Source of the DNA: Spirosoma sordidisoli
GTDB lineage: Bacteria; Bacteroidota; Bacteroidia; Cytophagales; Spirosomataceae
Assembly: GCF_004138325.1 (NCBI RefSeq)
Contig: NZ_SBLB01000003.1
Span: 310,001 to 374,000, forward strand
DNA: 64,000 bases
Reading direction: 5' to 3'
In this document: positions 42,391-52,561 of the stretch, piece after piece
How positions within the stretch are numbered: the first letter of the stretch is position 1
How the letters are laid out: each line of letters starts with the position of its first letter
Translations under genes and position numbers: made by a program
The notes under the pieces: model-generated
Databases searched by the model: none
What the model was told of the DNA's origin: nothing
The model's input: the letters and a program-made list of their open reading frames with translations, nothing else

Positions 42391-45300
42391 TTATTTATCA
42401 ATAACCTGTGGTTGGTGTTCAGCCGGTTTGTTCTCTTCCCGGGCTTTGTTTTTCAGGGCTTCGAGGCCTTTCTTACCATAGGCTAGTCGGGTAATGCCCA
42501 CGTACAACACCGGCACTACGAAGATGGCCAGCGAGGTAGCAGCCAGCATCCCTCCCAACACCGTACGGCCGATGGTAGCCCGGGCCACCCCGCCCGCGCC
42601 GGTAGCAATAGCCAGCGGCACCACCCCCAGGATAAACGCGAGCGACGTCATTAAAATAGGGCGCAGCCGCAGCCGCACCGCTTCGATGGTCGACTCGAGC
42701 AGGTCCTCGCCCCGATCGACGCGCTCTTTGGCGAACTCGACAATCAGGATGGCGTTCTTGGCAGCCAGACCGATCAGGGTGATCAGACCAATCTGGGCGT
42801 ACACGTTGTTAGTCAGGTAAGGGAACATGACCAGCGCCAGAATAGCCCCCAGCGCCCCGATCGGCACCGACAGCAGGACGGAGAACGGCACCGACCAGCT
42901 CTCGTACAGCGCAGCCAGGAACAGGAATACGAACCCGATACTGAGCAGGAAGATGTAGACCGAGCTGTTGCCCGCGTTAATCTCTTCACGGCTCAACCCC
43001 GAAAAATCGTATGAGTACCCCGCTGGCAATACCTTGGCCGCCACCTCCCGCAAGGCGTCGTTGGCCTGACTGCTGCTGAAGCCGGGTTTGGCCCCGCCGT
43101 TCAGCTCGACCGCCCGGAACAGGTTGAAGTGAGAAATGAGCGGTGCGTTCTCGATCACCGTCGTTTTGATCACGTTACTGATCGGGATCAGCTGACCACC
43201 GGCGTTACGGACGTAAAACTGGTTCAGGTTTTTCACGTCGGTCCGGTACATGGTATCGGCCTGGGCAACGACCCGGAACTTACGCCCGTAAATAATGAAA
43301 TCGTTTACGTACTGGCTCCCCAGGAAGGTCTGCATCGTCCGGTAGACATTGGACACCGATAGCCCCAGCTTTTTACACTTGTCGCGGTCCACTTCGACCC
43401 GGTAGGCCGGTGCCTTGGCCGTAAAGTAAGAGAAAGCGCGGCCTATTTCGGGGCGTTTGTTGGCTTCGGCCAGGAAATTCTGCACCACACCGTCGAAGGC
43501 TTTCACGTCGTCATTGGTTTCGCGCTGCTGGATCTCGAACGTAAAACCCGACGACTGCCCCAATCCCGGAATGGCGGGCGGCTGAATAACCTGCACCCGC
43601 GCGTCGGTCAAGCCGGCAAAAGCGCGCTGGAGTTTAGGCACCAGCGAGTCGGCCTGCATACCCGGCCCGGTGCGCTCCTCCCAGGGTTTCAGCTGGATAA
43701 ATACCGTACCGCTGTTCGATTTGGAGGCAAAGGTAATGGCATTCAGACCGCCCAGCGCCGAGAAGTGAGCCACGTAGGGCTGCTGCTTCAGGATGCCCAT
43801 GATGTTCTTCAGCACCACCAGACTCCGCGAGGTCGAAGCCGCTTCCGGAATCTCGTAGGTCACGATGAGCCGGCCTTCATCTTCGGTCGGGATAAACCCG
43901 GTGGGTTTGGCTTTGAATAGCAATCCGGTTCCTACATACACCACAGCCAGGCCCACCAGCACCAGCGGGGTGGCCTTGATGAGTCGCTTAACACTGTTAG
44001 AATAGGCATTCGTTACCCGTTCGAACCACTGGTTGAACTTGTAGAAAAACCGGTTAAGCCCCTTCGCGTTTTCATCGATGTGCATGGGCCGAAGCAGCAT
44101 GGTACACAGTGCGGGGGTGAGCGACAGCGCCACAAAAGCCGAGATCAGTACCGACACCGCAATGGTGATCGCAAACTGCTGGTATAAACGACCCACAATA
44201 CCCGGTATGAAGCCGACCGGCACAAATACAGCCGCCAGAATAAGCGCGATGGCAATTACCGGCGCCGAAATTTCCCGCATGGCCTCTACCGTTGCTTCCT
44301 TGGGCGACATGCCCTTATCAATATTCGCCTGAACAGCCTCCACCACCACAATGGCATCATCGACCACAATACCGATGGCCAGTACAAAGGCGAACAGTGT
44401 CAGGGTATTGACCGTAAACCCGAGCGGCACGAACAGGGCAAACGTTCCGACGATGGATACGGGAATAGCCAGCAGGGTAATCAGCGTAGCGCGCCAGCTC
44501 TGGAGGAACAAAAAGACCACTAAAATAACCAGCACCAGCGCTTCGAGCAGGGTCTTGACCACTTCCGATATCGACACCTGAATCACCGACACCGACTCGA
44601 ACGGCACTACGTAATCAATATCTTTCGGAAATGTTTTTTTCAGATTTTCCATGGCCGCGTATACCCCCTCGGCTGTTGCCAGAGCGTTACTGCCCGGCAG
44701 CTGGTAAACGAGCAGGTAAGCTGCACGGTTGCCGTCAACGAAGGAGTTGCTGGCGTAGGAGAACTTACCGAGCTGCACCCGCGCCACATCTTTCAGGTAC
44801 ACCAGCGAACCACGCGCCGGGTCTGACCGGACCACAATGTTGTTGAACTCTTCTTCCTTGCTGAGCCGGCTGTTGGTAAATACCGTGTACTCGAACGCCT
44901 GCGAGGTTGGCTGGGGTGGTCCCCCTACCGATCCGCCGGCAACCTGCAGGTTCTGCTCCTGCAAAGCCGCTACGACATCGTCGGCGGTAAGGCCGAGCTG
45001 GGCCAGCCGGTCGGGCTTCATCCAGATCCGCATGCTGAAGTCATCGGCACGGCTGAAAATGTCCCCCACTCCTTTTACCCGCAACAGCGCGTCACGAATG
45101 TAGATGTTGGCGTAGTTGTCCAGAAACGACACATTGTGGGTACCCTTCGGCGAGTAGATCGCGACCAGCATAAAGAGCGAAGGGTTCCGCTTCCGGACCG
45201 TTACGCCCAGGCGGGTCACCTCTTCGGGCAGCTGGGGCTGGGCAATACCGACCCGGTTCTGTACGTCGAGCGCAGCGATGTTCACGTCGGTACCGACATC

Positions 45301-45585
45301 GAAGGTGACGTTCATACTCATACGTCCGTCGTTGGTGGCATTGGTCTGCACGTAAGCCATGCCCGGCGTACCGTTTACCTGCGTTTCGATGGGGGTAGCT
45401 ACGGTCTGTTCAACGGTCTGGGCATCGGCACCGGTATAGGTAGCCGTTACCTGCACCACCGGGGGCGTAATGTCGGGGTACTGACTAACGGGCAGGCTCA
45501 GCAACGCCAGCACACCCAGCGCCACGATGACGATGGATATGACGATAGCCGTTACGGGCCGATTGATGAAAATTTCTGCGAACAT
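42391..45585 (-). CDS. RND efflux pump permease, hydrophobe/amphiphile type (AcrB/MexB-like)
   Basis: This 1064-residue inner-membrane antiporter pumps drugs or other amphiphiles outward using proton flow. The N-terminus MFAEIFINRPVTAIVISIVIVALG is the standard first helix. The proton-relay aspartates appear as the DD pair in LAIGIVVDDAIVVVEAV of helix 4, and helix 10-12 motifs (GLAAKNAILIVEFAKE) are intact. The two periplasmic porter/docking loops are full length. It is the third gene of a TolC-adaptor-permease operon read on the minus strand. The C-terminal tail is short and charged. Substrates cannot be read from sequence. Confidence 0.97.
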   Translation of the reverse strand: MFAEIFINRPVTAIVISIVIVALGVLALLSLPVSQYPDITPPVVQVTATYTGADAQTVEQTVATPIETQVNGTPGMAYVQTNATNDGRMSMNVTFDVGTDVNIAALDVQNRVGIAQPQLPEEVTRLGVTVRKRNPSLFMLVAIYSPKGTHNVSFLDNYANIYIRDALLRVKGVGDIFSRADDFSMRIWMKPDRLAQLGLTADDVVAALQEQNLQVAGGSVGGPPQPTSQAFEYTVFTNSRLSKEEEFNNIVVRSDPARGSLVYLKDVARVQLGKFSYASNSFVDGNRAAYLLVYQLPGSNALATAEGVYAAMENLKKTFPKDIDYVVPFESVSVIQVSISEVVKTLLEALVLVILVVFLFLQSWRATLITLLAIPVSIVGTFALFVPLGFTVNTLTLFAFVLAIGIVVDDAIVVVEAVQANIDKGMSPKEATVEAMREISAPVIAIALILAAVFVPVGFIPGIVGRLYQQFAITIAVSVLISAFVALSLTPALCTMLLRPMHIDENAKGLNRFFYKFNQWFERVTNAYSNSVKRLIKATPLVLVGLAVVYVGTGLLFKAKPTGFIPTEDEGRLIVTYEIPEAASTSRSLVVLKNIMGILKQQPYVAHFSALGGLNAITFASKSNSGTVFIQLKPWEERTGPGMQADSLVPKLQRAFAGLTDARVQVIQPPAIPGLGQSSGFTFEIQQRETNDDVKAFDGVVQNFLAEANKRPEIGRAFSYFTAKAPAYRVEVDRDKCKKLGLSVSNVYRTMQTFLGSQYVNDFIIYGRKFRVVAQADTMYRTDVKNLNQFYVRNAGGQLIPISNVIKTTVIENAPLISHFNLFRAVELNGGAKPGFSSSQANDALREVAAKVLPAGYSYDFSGLSREEINAGNSSVYIFLLSIGFVFLFLAALYESWSVPFSVLLSVPIGALGAILALVMFPYLTNNVYAQIGLITLIGLAAKNAILIVEFAKERVDRGEDLLESTIEAVRLRLRPILMTSLAFILGVVPLAIATGAGGVARATIGRTVLGGMLAATSLAIFVVPVLYVGITRLAYGKKGLEALKNKAREENKPAEHQPQVIDK

Positions 45586-45604
45586 CGGTTCTGTTGAGTG
45601 ATAC

Positions 45605-45658
45605 CGATGGAGCGATTGAGTGACTGATCAGAAACCGATCCACTCAATCACCCCATCG
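45605..45658. repeat. Inverted repeat of the TGATTGAGTG family
   Basis: CGATGGAGCGATTGAGTG at 45605-45622 pairs with the inverse complement at 45641-45658 with two mismatches. The core TGATTGAGTG is shared with the repeat at 17959-18020. It lies in the 73-base gap between the adaptor and permease genes, immediately after the adaptor stop codon, and may tune the relative amounts of the two messages. Confidence 0.6.
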
Positions 45659-46765
45659 TTAATTAACGTTTACTTTAGCGCCTTCCCGGACTTTCTGCGT
45701 GCCTTCGGTGACGATCAGCTCGCCCTCCTTCAGGCCGCTTTTCACAATCACTTTGTCGTTGATCCGCGCGCCCAGCACCAGCTTTTTCTGCGTTACCTTA
45801 CTGCTGTCGCCCACCACGTAAACGAAGTACTCGCTCATTTGCTCGGTAACGGCCTGGTACGGAATCAGCAGCTGCGGCTGTCCGGTATTGTTCTTGACCC
45901 GTATGTTGGCGTTGATGCCGACTTTGAGCTGTTTTTTCGGATTGGGGAAAGCCACCCGAACCCGCAGCGTTCCGGTCTGCGGATCGACCGCCCGGTCAAC
46001 AATCCGTACCGTGCCCGGATACGGGTACACACTGCCGTCGGGTAAGACCAGCGTCAGTACCGAATCCCGGACGCCGTTTTTCTGATTCTGAAGGGCTAAG
46101 AAGCGCGGGATCTGGGCCTCGTCGACCTGCACATCGGCCGCGATGGGATTGTCGGATGAGATCGTGTTGAGCGGTGCCGAACCCGGGGCTACCGCCGACC
46201 CGATCCGTACCTGAGAAATCCCGATCGTACCGTCGAGGGGGGCGTAAATGGTAGTATACTTGAGGTTCGTCCCTACTGCCCGGATGCTGGCTTCGGCGGC
46301 AGCAACCTGCATTTTGGCGGCTTCGAGGGTGGCAGATGCATTATCGACCACCTGCCGGGCTATAGCATCCTGCTGCGCCAGCGTGTTGTATCGATCGGCG
46401 TCTTTCTGCGCGCGGTTCAGGTTGGCTTTCTGCACGTTCAGGTTCGCCACGGCCTGGTCGTAACCGGCGCGGTACTGCTGGGGGTCAATGGTGTACAACT
46501 TTTGTCCACGCCGAACAGGCTGCCCATCCTGAAAAAATATGCCGGTGATATTCCCAGCCACCTGCGGCAGTACGTCTACCTCGACCAGGGCGGTAATTGT
46601 AGCCGGAAATTCGTCGTAATAGACCGCGCTTCCTTTCATCACCTTTACGGCCGAAACGGGAGTTGGTGGTGGAGGTCCCTGCTGCTGTTCGTCTTTCTGA
46701 CCGCCACAAGCCGTAAGCACCAGCACGGTAGCGCCTAGTAAAAGTGTATTTACCTGTATGTTCAT
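45659..46765 (-). CDS. RND efflux periplasmic adaptor (membrane-fusion) lipoprotein
   Basis: The 368-residue protein joins the permease to the TolC-type channel. It has a lipoprotein signal with lipobox LTAC (cysteine at about 20). Next come a first barrel/lipoyl half (VLPQVAGNITGIFFQDGQPVRRGQKLY), an alpha-helical hairpin (NLNVQKANLNRAQKDADR, SATLEAAKMQVAAAEASI) and the second half with TIYAPLDGTIGISQVRIG and a beta-barrel domain (GTLRVRVAFPNPKKQLKVG). The end shows the membrane-proximal domain (KKLVLGARINDKVIVKSGLKEGE). Gap to the TolC gene is 13 bases. Confidence 0.96.
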   Translation of the reverse strand: MNIQVNTLLLGATVLVLTACGGQKDEQQQGPPPPTPVSAVKVMKGSAVYYDEFPATITALVEVDVLPQVAGNITGIFFQDGQPVRRGQKLYTIDPQQYRAGYDQAVANLNVQKANLNRAQKDADRYNTLAQQDAIARQVVDNASATLEAAKMQVAAAEASIRAVGTNLKYTTIYAPLDGTIGISQVRIGSAVAPGSAPLNTISSDNPIAADVQVDEAQIPRFLALQNQKNGVRDSVLTLVLPDGSVYPYPGTVRIVDRAVDPQTGTLRVRVAFPNPKKQLKVGINANIRVKNNTGQPQLLIPYQAVTEQMSEYFVYVVGDSSKVTQKKLVLGARINDKVIVKSGLKEGELIVTEGTQKVREGAKVNVN

Positions 46766-46778
46766 CGTTTTACAAATC

Positions 46779-48122
46779 TCAAAACTGAATAAGCCCCAGT
46801 GCCCGCTGCACGTCCAGCTTACTGATCAATACCTGATACAGTGCGTTAAATACATTCAGGCGAGCCGTTCGCAGGTCGGCTTCGGCCACGGTTACGTCCA
46901 GGTAGGTTTTTATACCCGACCGGTACTGTAGGTTGATGATCCGATAGACATCCTGAGCCAGCGCCTGGTTTTCCCGCAGGGCAAAATAGTTGGCCAGATT
47001 TCCTTTGTAGGTAGACAGAGCCTGCGCGTATTCGGCATCAACGGCACTGGTCAGGGCCGCCAGATCCCACTGAAGCCGCCTGACCTGCAGTTCCGCAATG
47101 CGCAGCTGCTGTACCCGGCGGCCACCCTGAAAAATGGGCAGAAACACCGACAGCCCTACCAGCGAGTTCGGAAACGACTGGCTGTAGAGCTGCCCGAACG
47201 AGTTGTTCTGATACAACAGATTGTAGTTGGCGTTGGCATTCACGATGGGCAGGTAGGCCCAGCGGTTGTAGCGGACGTTCGACTCCAGTAGCCGCCCCTG
47301 TGTTTGCAGAAGCTGGTATTCGATCCGGTTGACCGGGTTAGCCAGCAGGGTGGTATCCAGCGCTGTTTCGGTCGCCAGCTGCAGGGTATCGTAAGCCAGG
47401 TTCAGCTGCGCGTTGGGCGGGTATCCCATCAGTTGTTTGAGGGTCTGCTGCTTGGCCCCGACCAGATCCTGAAACTGCTTCCGCTGGGCCAGGGTGTTGT
47501 TGAGAGCGATACGTGCCCGCTGGGCGTCGGTTTTGTCGACGACCCCGCTCTGGTACTGGTTGGTCGCATCCTGCAAACTACGCTGGAGTCGGCTGATGTC
47601 CTCGGCCAGAATGTCGACCTGACGTTGGGTCAGGATCACATCGTAAAAGGCCTTGCTCACGTTGACCACCACGTCAATTTTGTTCTGCACGGTAACCTGA
47701 CTGGCCTGTGCCCGGTAGGCATCGGCGGTCCGGCTGGCCAGGAGCACATCCCGGTTAAAGACCGACTGGGTCAGTGAGAACGATACCGTCGAGGTGTTTT
47801 TAGCGCCCAAAGCTACCGGCCGTCGTTCGCCCGTTGTGGCATCCGGAATCAGTGTAACGGGCAGTTGCAGGAAGTGCGTCAGCCCGTAGCCGGCGTTCAG
47901 CTGGGGATACCAGGCAGCCAGCGCCGAGCGCACCGACCGATCGGCAATCTCCTGATCGATGGCCGATTGACGAATAAGGGGCTGATTCTCCAGGGCGAAC
48001 TGAATGCAGTCGGCCAGGGGAGCCTGCTGGGCCAGAGCATCTGTATTTTTCTGAGCAAAGGCTACCTGTGTCATCACCCAGGTGCCCATAAAAAGGAGTA
48101 ACGGTAACCAACTATTTTTCAT
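46779..48122 (-). CDS. TolC-family outer-membrane channel protein
   Basis: From the ATG at 48122 the protein has 447 residues and begins with a signal peptide (MKNSWLPLLLFMGTWVMTQVAFAQ). Two repeats of long helices and short beta strands typical of outer-membrane efflux proteins follow (LADCIQFALENQPLIRQSAIDQEIADR; NRIEYQLLQTQGRLLESNVRYNRWAYLPIV). The second half has LPIFQGGRRVQQLRIAELQVRR and GIKTYLDVTVAEADLRTARLN, the usual ending. It is the first gene of the efflux operon; an in-frame start at 48146 adds only eight residues. No repressor gene lies next to it. Confidence 0.95.
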   Translation of the reverse strand: MKNSWLPLLLFMGTWVMTQVAFAQKNTDALAQQAPLADCIQFALENQPLIRQSAIDQEIADRSVRSALAAWYPQLNAGYGLTHFLQLPVTLIPDATTGERRPVALGAKNTSTVSFSLTQSVFNRDVLLASRTADAYRAQASQVTVQNKIDVVVNVSKAFYDVILTQRQVDILAEDISRLQRSLQDATNQYQSGVVDKTDAQRARIALNNTLAQRKQFQDLVGAKQQTLKQLMGYPPNAQLNLAYDTLQLATETALDTTLLANPVNRIEYQLLQTQGRLLESNVRYNRWAYLPIVNANANYNLLYQNNSFGQLYSQSFPNSLVGLSVFLPIFQGGRRVQQLRIAELQVRRLQWDLAALTSAVDAEYAQALSTYKGNLANYFALRENQALAQDVYRIINLQYRSGIKTYLDVTVAEADLRTARLNVFNALYQVLISKLDVQRALGLIQF

Positions 48123-48316
48123 AACCGCGGTAGCAGACAACAGCACGCTGTCGAACGATAGTCAACAGAGTGTACCACCTACTAACTACGGACAGCTCCC
48201 TTTTTGTTCGATTGATAAACTAATTAAGCTGAATCCTTCGCGTAGACCCGCCCTCGTCCGTTTGCCAAACCCATGATAACGCCGTAATTTCGGGGCTTTA
48301 TCAGCAGCCTGCAACG

Positions 48317-50035
48317 ATGACTGAAGCCCCAAATGAATCCTCGACCGACCGCGGTCATCTGAACTTTATCGAACAGATCGTTGAAGACGATATTGCCTCC
48401 GGGAAACATCGCGGACGCGTGCATACGCGGTTTCCGCCCGAACCTAACGGCTACCTCCACATCGGCCACGCCAAGTCGATCTGCCTGAATTTTGGTCTGG
48501 CCGACAAATACGGTGGCAAAACCAACCTCCGCTTCGACGATACCAACCCGGTTACCGAAGACACCGAATACGTTGATTCGATCAAGAACGACGTTCGCTG
48601 GCTGGGCTTCGACTGGGAGAACGAACTCTACGCGTCCGATTACTTCGAACAGCTCTATCAGTTTGCCGAAGCGCTGATTCTGAAGGGGCTGGCGTATGTA
48701 GACGACTCTACCTCCGAAGAGATTGCCGCCCAGAAAGGTACGCCTACCGAACCCGGCCGCCTGAGTATCTACCGCGACCGGAGCGTGGATGAAAACCTCG
48801 ACTTTTTCCGGCGGATGCGCGCCGGTGAGTACCCCGACGGGGCAAAAGTACTCCGGGTCAAGGTCGATATGGCGTCTCCCAACATGCAGCTGCGCGACCC
48901 GATCATCTACCGCATCAAGCACGCTCATCACCACCGTACTGGCAACACCTGGTGCATTTACCCGATGTATGACTTTGCCCACGGCCAGTCAGACAGCATC
49001 GAGCAGATCACCCACTCGCTCTGTACGCTGGAATTCGTGCCTCACCGGCCGTTATACGACTGGTTTATCGAGCAACTGAACATTTTCCCGTCCCGCCAGT
49101 ACGAATTTGCGCGGCTTAACCTGACGTATACCGTCATGAGTAAGCGAAAGCTGAAGAAACTGGTCGAGGAAGGGCACGTTACCGGCTGGGACGATCCGCG
49201 GATGCCAACCATTGCGGGTATCCGGCGCCGGGGCTATACGCCGGCCAGCATCCGCGATTTCTGCGACCGGATCGGGGTGGCCCGGCGCGATAACCTGATC
49301 GATGTGGGGCTGCTGGAATTCTGCATCCGGGAGGAGCTGAACAAAACGACCCCCCGCGTTATGGCCGTACTGGATGAGAAGCCACTGAAGCTGGTTATCA
49401 CCAACTACGACGAAGGCCGCGAAGAGATCATGCGCATCGAAAACAACCCCGAAGATGCCAGCTCGGGCGAACGCGACGTACCGTTTAGCCGCGATGTCTA
49501 TATTGAGCGCGACGACTTCATGGAAGTGCCGCCGAAGAAGTTTTTCCGGCTTTTTCCGGGCGGCATGGTCCGGCTCAAAGGGGCGTACATTATCAAATGC
49601 GACGAGGTTATCAAAGACGAGACCGGCGAGATAACCGAACTGCGGTGCAGCTACATCCCCGAAAGCCGGAGCGGTTCCGACACATCGGGCATCAACGTGA
49701 AAGGCACGATTCACTGGGTATCCGTTCCCCATGCCGTTGAGGCTGAGGTTCGTTTGTACGACCGGCTCTTCTCGGTCGAAAACCCGGCCGCCGACGAGCG
49801 CGACTTCCAGGAGCTACTCAACCCAACTTCGCTCGAGGTGGTACGGGCGTTCGTTGAACCGGCTCTGGTTGACGCATCCCGGTCGGGCTCGCTGACCAAT
49901 GTGCAGTTCATGCGGAAAGGTTATTTTATTCTCGATGCCGACTCGACCCCGGAGCGTCCGGTCTTTAACCGGACCGTAACCCTGAAAGATGCCTGGGCCA
50001 AAGAACAGAATAAAGGAGAAGTCAAAAAAGGATAA
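48317..50035 (+). CDS. glnS: Glutaminyl-tRNA synthetase
   Basis: The 572-residue class I synthetase attaches glutamine to tRNA-Gln. The HIGH motif is at 48-51 ([22 protein letters not shown]). The KMSKS-type motif is VMSKRKLKK, and the connecting segment between them has the GlnRS-type RFDDTNP and EVDSIKND-like pattern. The two C-terminal beta-barrel domains of the GlnRS/GluRS eukaryotic-type fold are present ([36 protein letters not shown]). It is a true GlnRS, so glutamine charging here need not rely only on transamidation. The end is Lys/Glu-rich. A hairpin with a long loop lies 20 bases after the stop. Confidence 0.97.
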   Translation: MTEAPNESSTDRGHLNFIEQIVEDDIASGKHRGRVHTRFPPEPNGYLHIGHAKSICLNFGLADKYGGKTNLRFDDTNPVTEDTEYVDSIKNDVRWLGFDWENELYASDYFEQLYQFAEALILKGLAYVDDSTSEEIAAQKGTPTEPGRLSIYRDRSVDENLDFFRRMRAGEYPDGAKVLRVKVDMASPNMQLRDPIIYRIKHAHHHRTGNTWCIYPMYDFAHGQSDSIEQITHSLCTLEFVPHRPLYDWFIEQLNIFPSRQYEFARLNLTYTVMSKRKLKKLVEEGHVTGWDDPRMPTIAGIRRRGYTPASIRDFCDRIGVARRDNLIDVGLLEFCIREELNKTTPRVMAVLDEKPLKLVITNYDEGREEIMRIENNPEDASSGERDVPFSRDVYIERDDFMEVPPKKFFRLFPGGMVRLKGAYIIKCDEVIKDETGEITELRCSYIPESRSGSDTSGINVKGTIHWVSVPHAVEAEVRLYDRLFSVENPAADERDFQELLNPTSLEVVRAFVEPALVDASRSGSLTNVQFMRKGYFILDADSTPERPVFNRTVTLKDAWAKEQNKGEVKKG

Positions 50036-50053
50036 GCTTTTCAACCGATACCA

Positions 50054-50112
50054 GGTAGCCCCGCTCTGTACGTACCGATTCTTCGTAATCCGGCGTAGGT
50101 AGCGGGGCTACC
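50054..50112 (+). terminator. Hairpin downstream of glnS
   Basis: GGTAGCCCCGCT at 50054-50065 pairs perfectly with AGCGGGGCTACC at 50101-50112 around a 35-base loop. It is not followed by a T-run. It probably ends or protects the glnS transcript. Confidence 0.5.
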
Positions 50113-50348
50113 CGTTAAGTATATACGTCATCTATTTTTCCTTTTTCGATGCGCTGATATCAATCGAATGAGTACAATTCTAAAGGGTCTTCCCTCCCGC
50201 CCCTGAGTAGATATAACGAGCATTTTTACGACGCTCAACCAATCGGCACTTCACGGGCTGTACAGGCGCAACGAGCGACCAGGCCGGTTCGTCTAAACCA
50301 ATAAGCAGGCATCTCGTTTGACAGGTAGTACCAACGACGTGTATCCGT
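50113..50348. other. Gene-free leader before the HELGH protease gene
   Basis: This 236-base stretch, AT-rich near 50130-50180, shows no gene that I can support. It should carry the promoter of the gene at 50349. No clear TAnnTTTG element was found. Confidence 0.4.
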
Positions 50349-50984
50349 ATGCAGCTCAACAAGCGTATCGACCAGCCGGAGGCCGTTTCGCCGGCCCTGG
50401 CCCGGTTCCGAACCAATAAAGCGATTCCGTCGGTCATCGAGAAAAACGTACTGACCGCTTTGTCTTTTTTTCCGGCGCTGCAGCAGACACCGATTCGCTT
50501 TGTCTTCAAACAACGGATCAACTCATCCGTCATGCAGGCGCAGCCGGTTTTTCAGACCCTGCTGCGCCCCCGGGCCAACCGGGCGTACCAAATCAATATC
50601 AGTGCGCTGTTTACCCTGACGCACACGGCCATCCCGATCCATCAGCTGCCCGATGCTATCATGATCGGGTGGATTGGCCACGAACTGGGGCATATCATGG
50701 ATTACGAGCGCCGGACCAACCTCGAGCTGGTGGGGTTTGGGCTTGGCTACGTTTTCTCGGCGGCTTACGTAAAAAAGGCCGAGCGGATTGCCGACAGTTT
50801 TGCGGTCAACCACGGCCTCGGCCATTACCTGATCGAAACGAAACGGTTTATTCTCGACCATGCCGAGTTACCCCAGGCCTACAAGGACAAGATTGCGCGT
50901 CTGTACGTCTCGCCCGAAGAGATTGTTGAGCAGGTGAAGAAGCTGGAAGAAGAAAAACTCGACCGCCAGAAAAAAGCCCTATGA
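50349..50984 (+). CDS. Putative zinc metalloprotease (HELGH motif, M48-like)
   Basis: The 211-residue protein has a gluzincin-type motif: H111-E112-L-G-H115 followed 30 residues on by ERIADSFAV, where E145 would be the third zinc ligand and D149 the supporting residue. Only the region between about 105 and 160 recalls M48 peptidases; the usual membrane helices are absent, though 127-140 (LVGFGLGYVFSAAY) is hydrophobic. The C-terminus is a short charged helix (EQVKKLEEEKLDRQKK). There is no signal peptide, so it may be cytoplasmic. Function unknown; it could be a small soluble relative of M48/HtpX proteases. It overlaps the convergent GH3-like gene by 6 bases. Confidence 0.72.
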   Translation: MQLNKRIDQPEAVSPALARFRTNKAIPSVIEKNVLTALSFFPALQQTPIRFVFKQRINSSVMQAQPVFQTLLRPRANRAYQINISALFTLTHTAIPIHQLPDAIMIGWIGHELGHIMDYERRTNLELVGFGLGYVFSAAYVKKAERIADSFAVNHGLGHYLIETKRFILDHAELPQAYKDKIARLYVSPEEIVEQVKKLEEEKLDRQKKAL

Positions 50985-52499
50985 CAGGCTTTTTATGTAC
51001 TCCCCGAACTCCAGCAAATCAGCTTCTTTCATCACACGCGGGATTTTTGCCTGTCCGCCCAGCTTTTTGAATTCCTCGCTCCAGCGGTAGAATTGTTCGA
51101 CCGGAATCACCTCGGCCTCCACGCCTTTCAGCGCTTTGGTCCGGGCCACGTTGTAGTTTTTGTTGGCCTGGCGAAGTTCTCGGTCGAGTGATTCAGCAAA
51201 CGTCTGGTTGTCGACGGTTCGGTTGGAGCCGATGTACCATTTGTTGATGTATTCACCCTCTTTCCGCACCGCTGAAACCACAAACTCCTGAATTTCGATG
51301 TCGAACTGCTGCTGCATGAGCTGCATGGCGTCGTTCATCTGATGCACCGAGAGCTGCTCTCCAACAATGTTCAGAAAATGTTTGGTACGGCCGGTAATCT
51401 GTATCTCGGCCCGCTTCTTGTCGGTGATCATGACGGTATCGCCAATCATGTACCGCCAGGCCCCCGATACCGTAGAGATCAGCAGCACATAGTCGGTATT
51501 CTCTTCGGCTTCGGCCAGCGACAGAATCGTGGCGTCCTCTCTGACCCGCCCGGCCTCGTCCATATTGGCGTCAACAAATGGCACGAACTCGAAGAAGATA
51601 CCATTGTCGACCATCAGCGCCATCGACGACGTGTCGGGCCGTTTCTGGGTGGCCAGATACCCTTCCGATGTGAGGTAGGTGTCGATGTAGGTGAGCGGCC
51701 GGGCCAGCAGCGTCTCCAGACTTTTGCGGTACGGTTCGAACGCTACCCCACCCGTGGTGTATACCTGCAGGTTGGGCCAGATGTCGTGGATCGTATTCAG
51801 CCGGTTGTACGCAATCACTTCCTTGAGCATCATTTCAATCCAGGATGGAATACCACTCAGGCTACCAATGTCCCAGGATGGGGCTTCCTGCGCAATCCGG
51901 TGCACCCGCTCGTCCCAATCCTGGATCGACGCAATCTCAACACCGGGCTTGTAATACCCGCTGAACCAGCCCGGTATGTTAGCCGCACTGATGCCGCTGA
52001 TTTCGCCTTCCTGATGATCGTCTTTCTCGATGAGGCTTACGCTGCTCCCCAGCATCATGATCTGTTTTTCGAAAAAGTCGGAGGGCAGATCGAAGTTTTT
52101 CAGGCTCATCACCTGCTGAATACCAGCTTTGCGAATCGCTTCCAGCATATCGTCGGTAACCGGAATAGCCTTGCTGGTACTGGTCGTGCCGCTGCTGAGG
52201 GCGAAATACTGTTGTCCGCCGGGCCAGGTAACGTTCTGATGGCCTTCCAGCAGGTAATGCCACCAGTCGGCGTTCATCCTGTCGTAATCATGTACCGGCA
52301 CGGCCTGTTGAAAGGCCTGTACGGGATCATCACTGGCTAGAATCTGACTGAAGTTGTATTTTTTGCCGAATGCGGTGAGCTTCGCTTTTTTAATCAGCTG
52401 AAGTAACACCTCCCGCTGCGCTGCGACCGGATCGGGGTCCGACACAATAAAGCCGTATACATCAATTGCTCTTTTTAATAACTCGCCAATAACTGCCAT
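50979..52499 (-). CDS. GH3-like acyl-adenylate/amino-acid conjugating protein
   Basis: This 506-residue protein belongs to the GH3 (auxin-responsive promoter) family, enzymes that adenylate a carboxylic acid and join it to an amino acid. Recognisable segments are YFALSSGTTSTSKAIPVTDDML with the phosphate-binding loop, FSGYYKPGVEIAS, YTTGGVAFEPYR, YLTSEGYLATQKR, FEFVPF, YVLLISTVSGAWRYMIGDTV and ITGRTKHFLNIVGEQLSVHQM. Bacterial members are common in Bacteroidota, but their substrates are unknown. It is alone on its strand, with a DUF4403 gene 62 bases upstream in transcription order. Confidence 0.92.
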   Translation of the reverse strand: MAVIGELLKRAIDVYGFIVSDPDPVAAQREVLLQLIKKAKLTAFGKKYNFSQILASDDPVQAFQQAVPVHDYDRMNADWWHYLLEGHQNVTWPGGQQYFALSSGTTSTSKAIPVTDDMLEAIRKAGIQQVMSLKNFDLPSDFFEKQIMMLGSSVSLIEKDDHQEGEISGISAANIPGWFSGYYKPGVEIASIQDWDERVHRIAQEAPSWDIGSLSGIPSWIEMMLKEVIAYNRLNTIHDIWPNLQVYTTGGVAFEPYRKSLETLLARPLTYIDTYLTSEGYLATQKRPDTSSMALMVDNGIFFEFVPFVDANMDEAGRVREDATILSLAEAEENTDYVLLISTVSGAWRYMIGDTVMITDKKRAEIQITGRTKHFLNIVGEQLSVHQMNDAMQLMQQQFDIEIQEFVVSAVRKEGEYINKWYIGSNRTVDNQTFAESLDRELRQANKNYNVARTKALKGVEAEVIPVEQFYRWSEEFKKLGGQAKIPRVMKEADLLEFGEYIKSLS

Positions 52500-52561
52500 G
52501 GGTAATTTTTTCGGATGGATTTGCTATCGGCTTAACCAGATCGGCCCGACTTTGTTGATGA

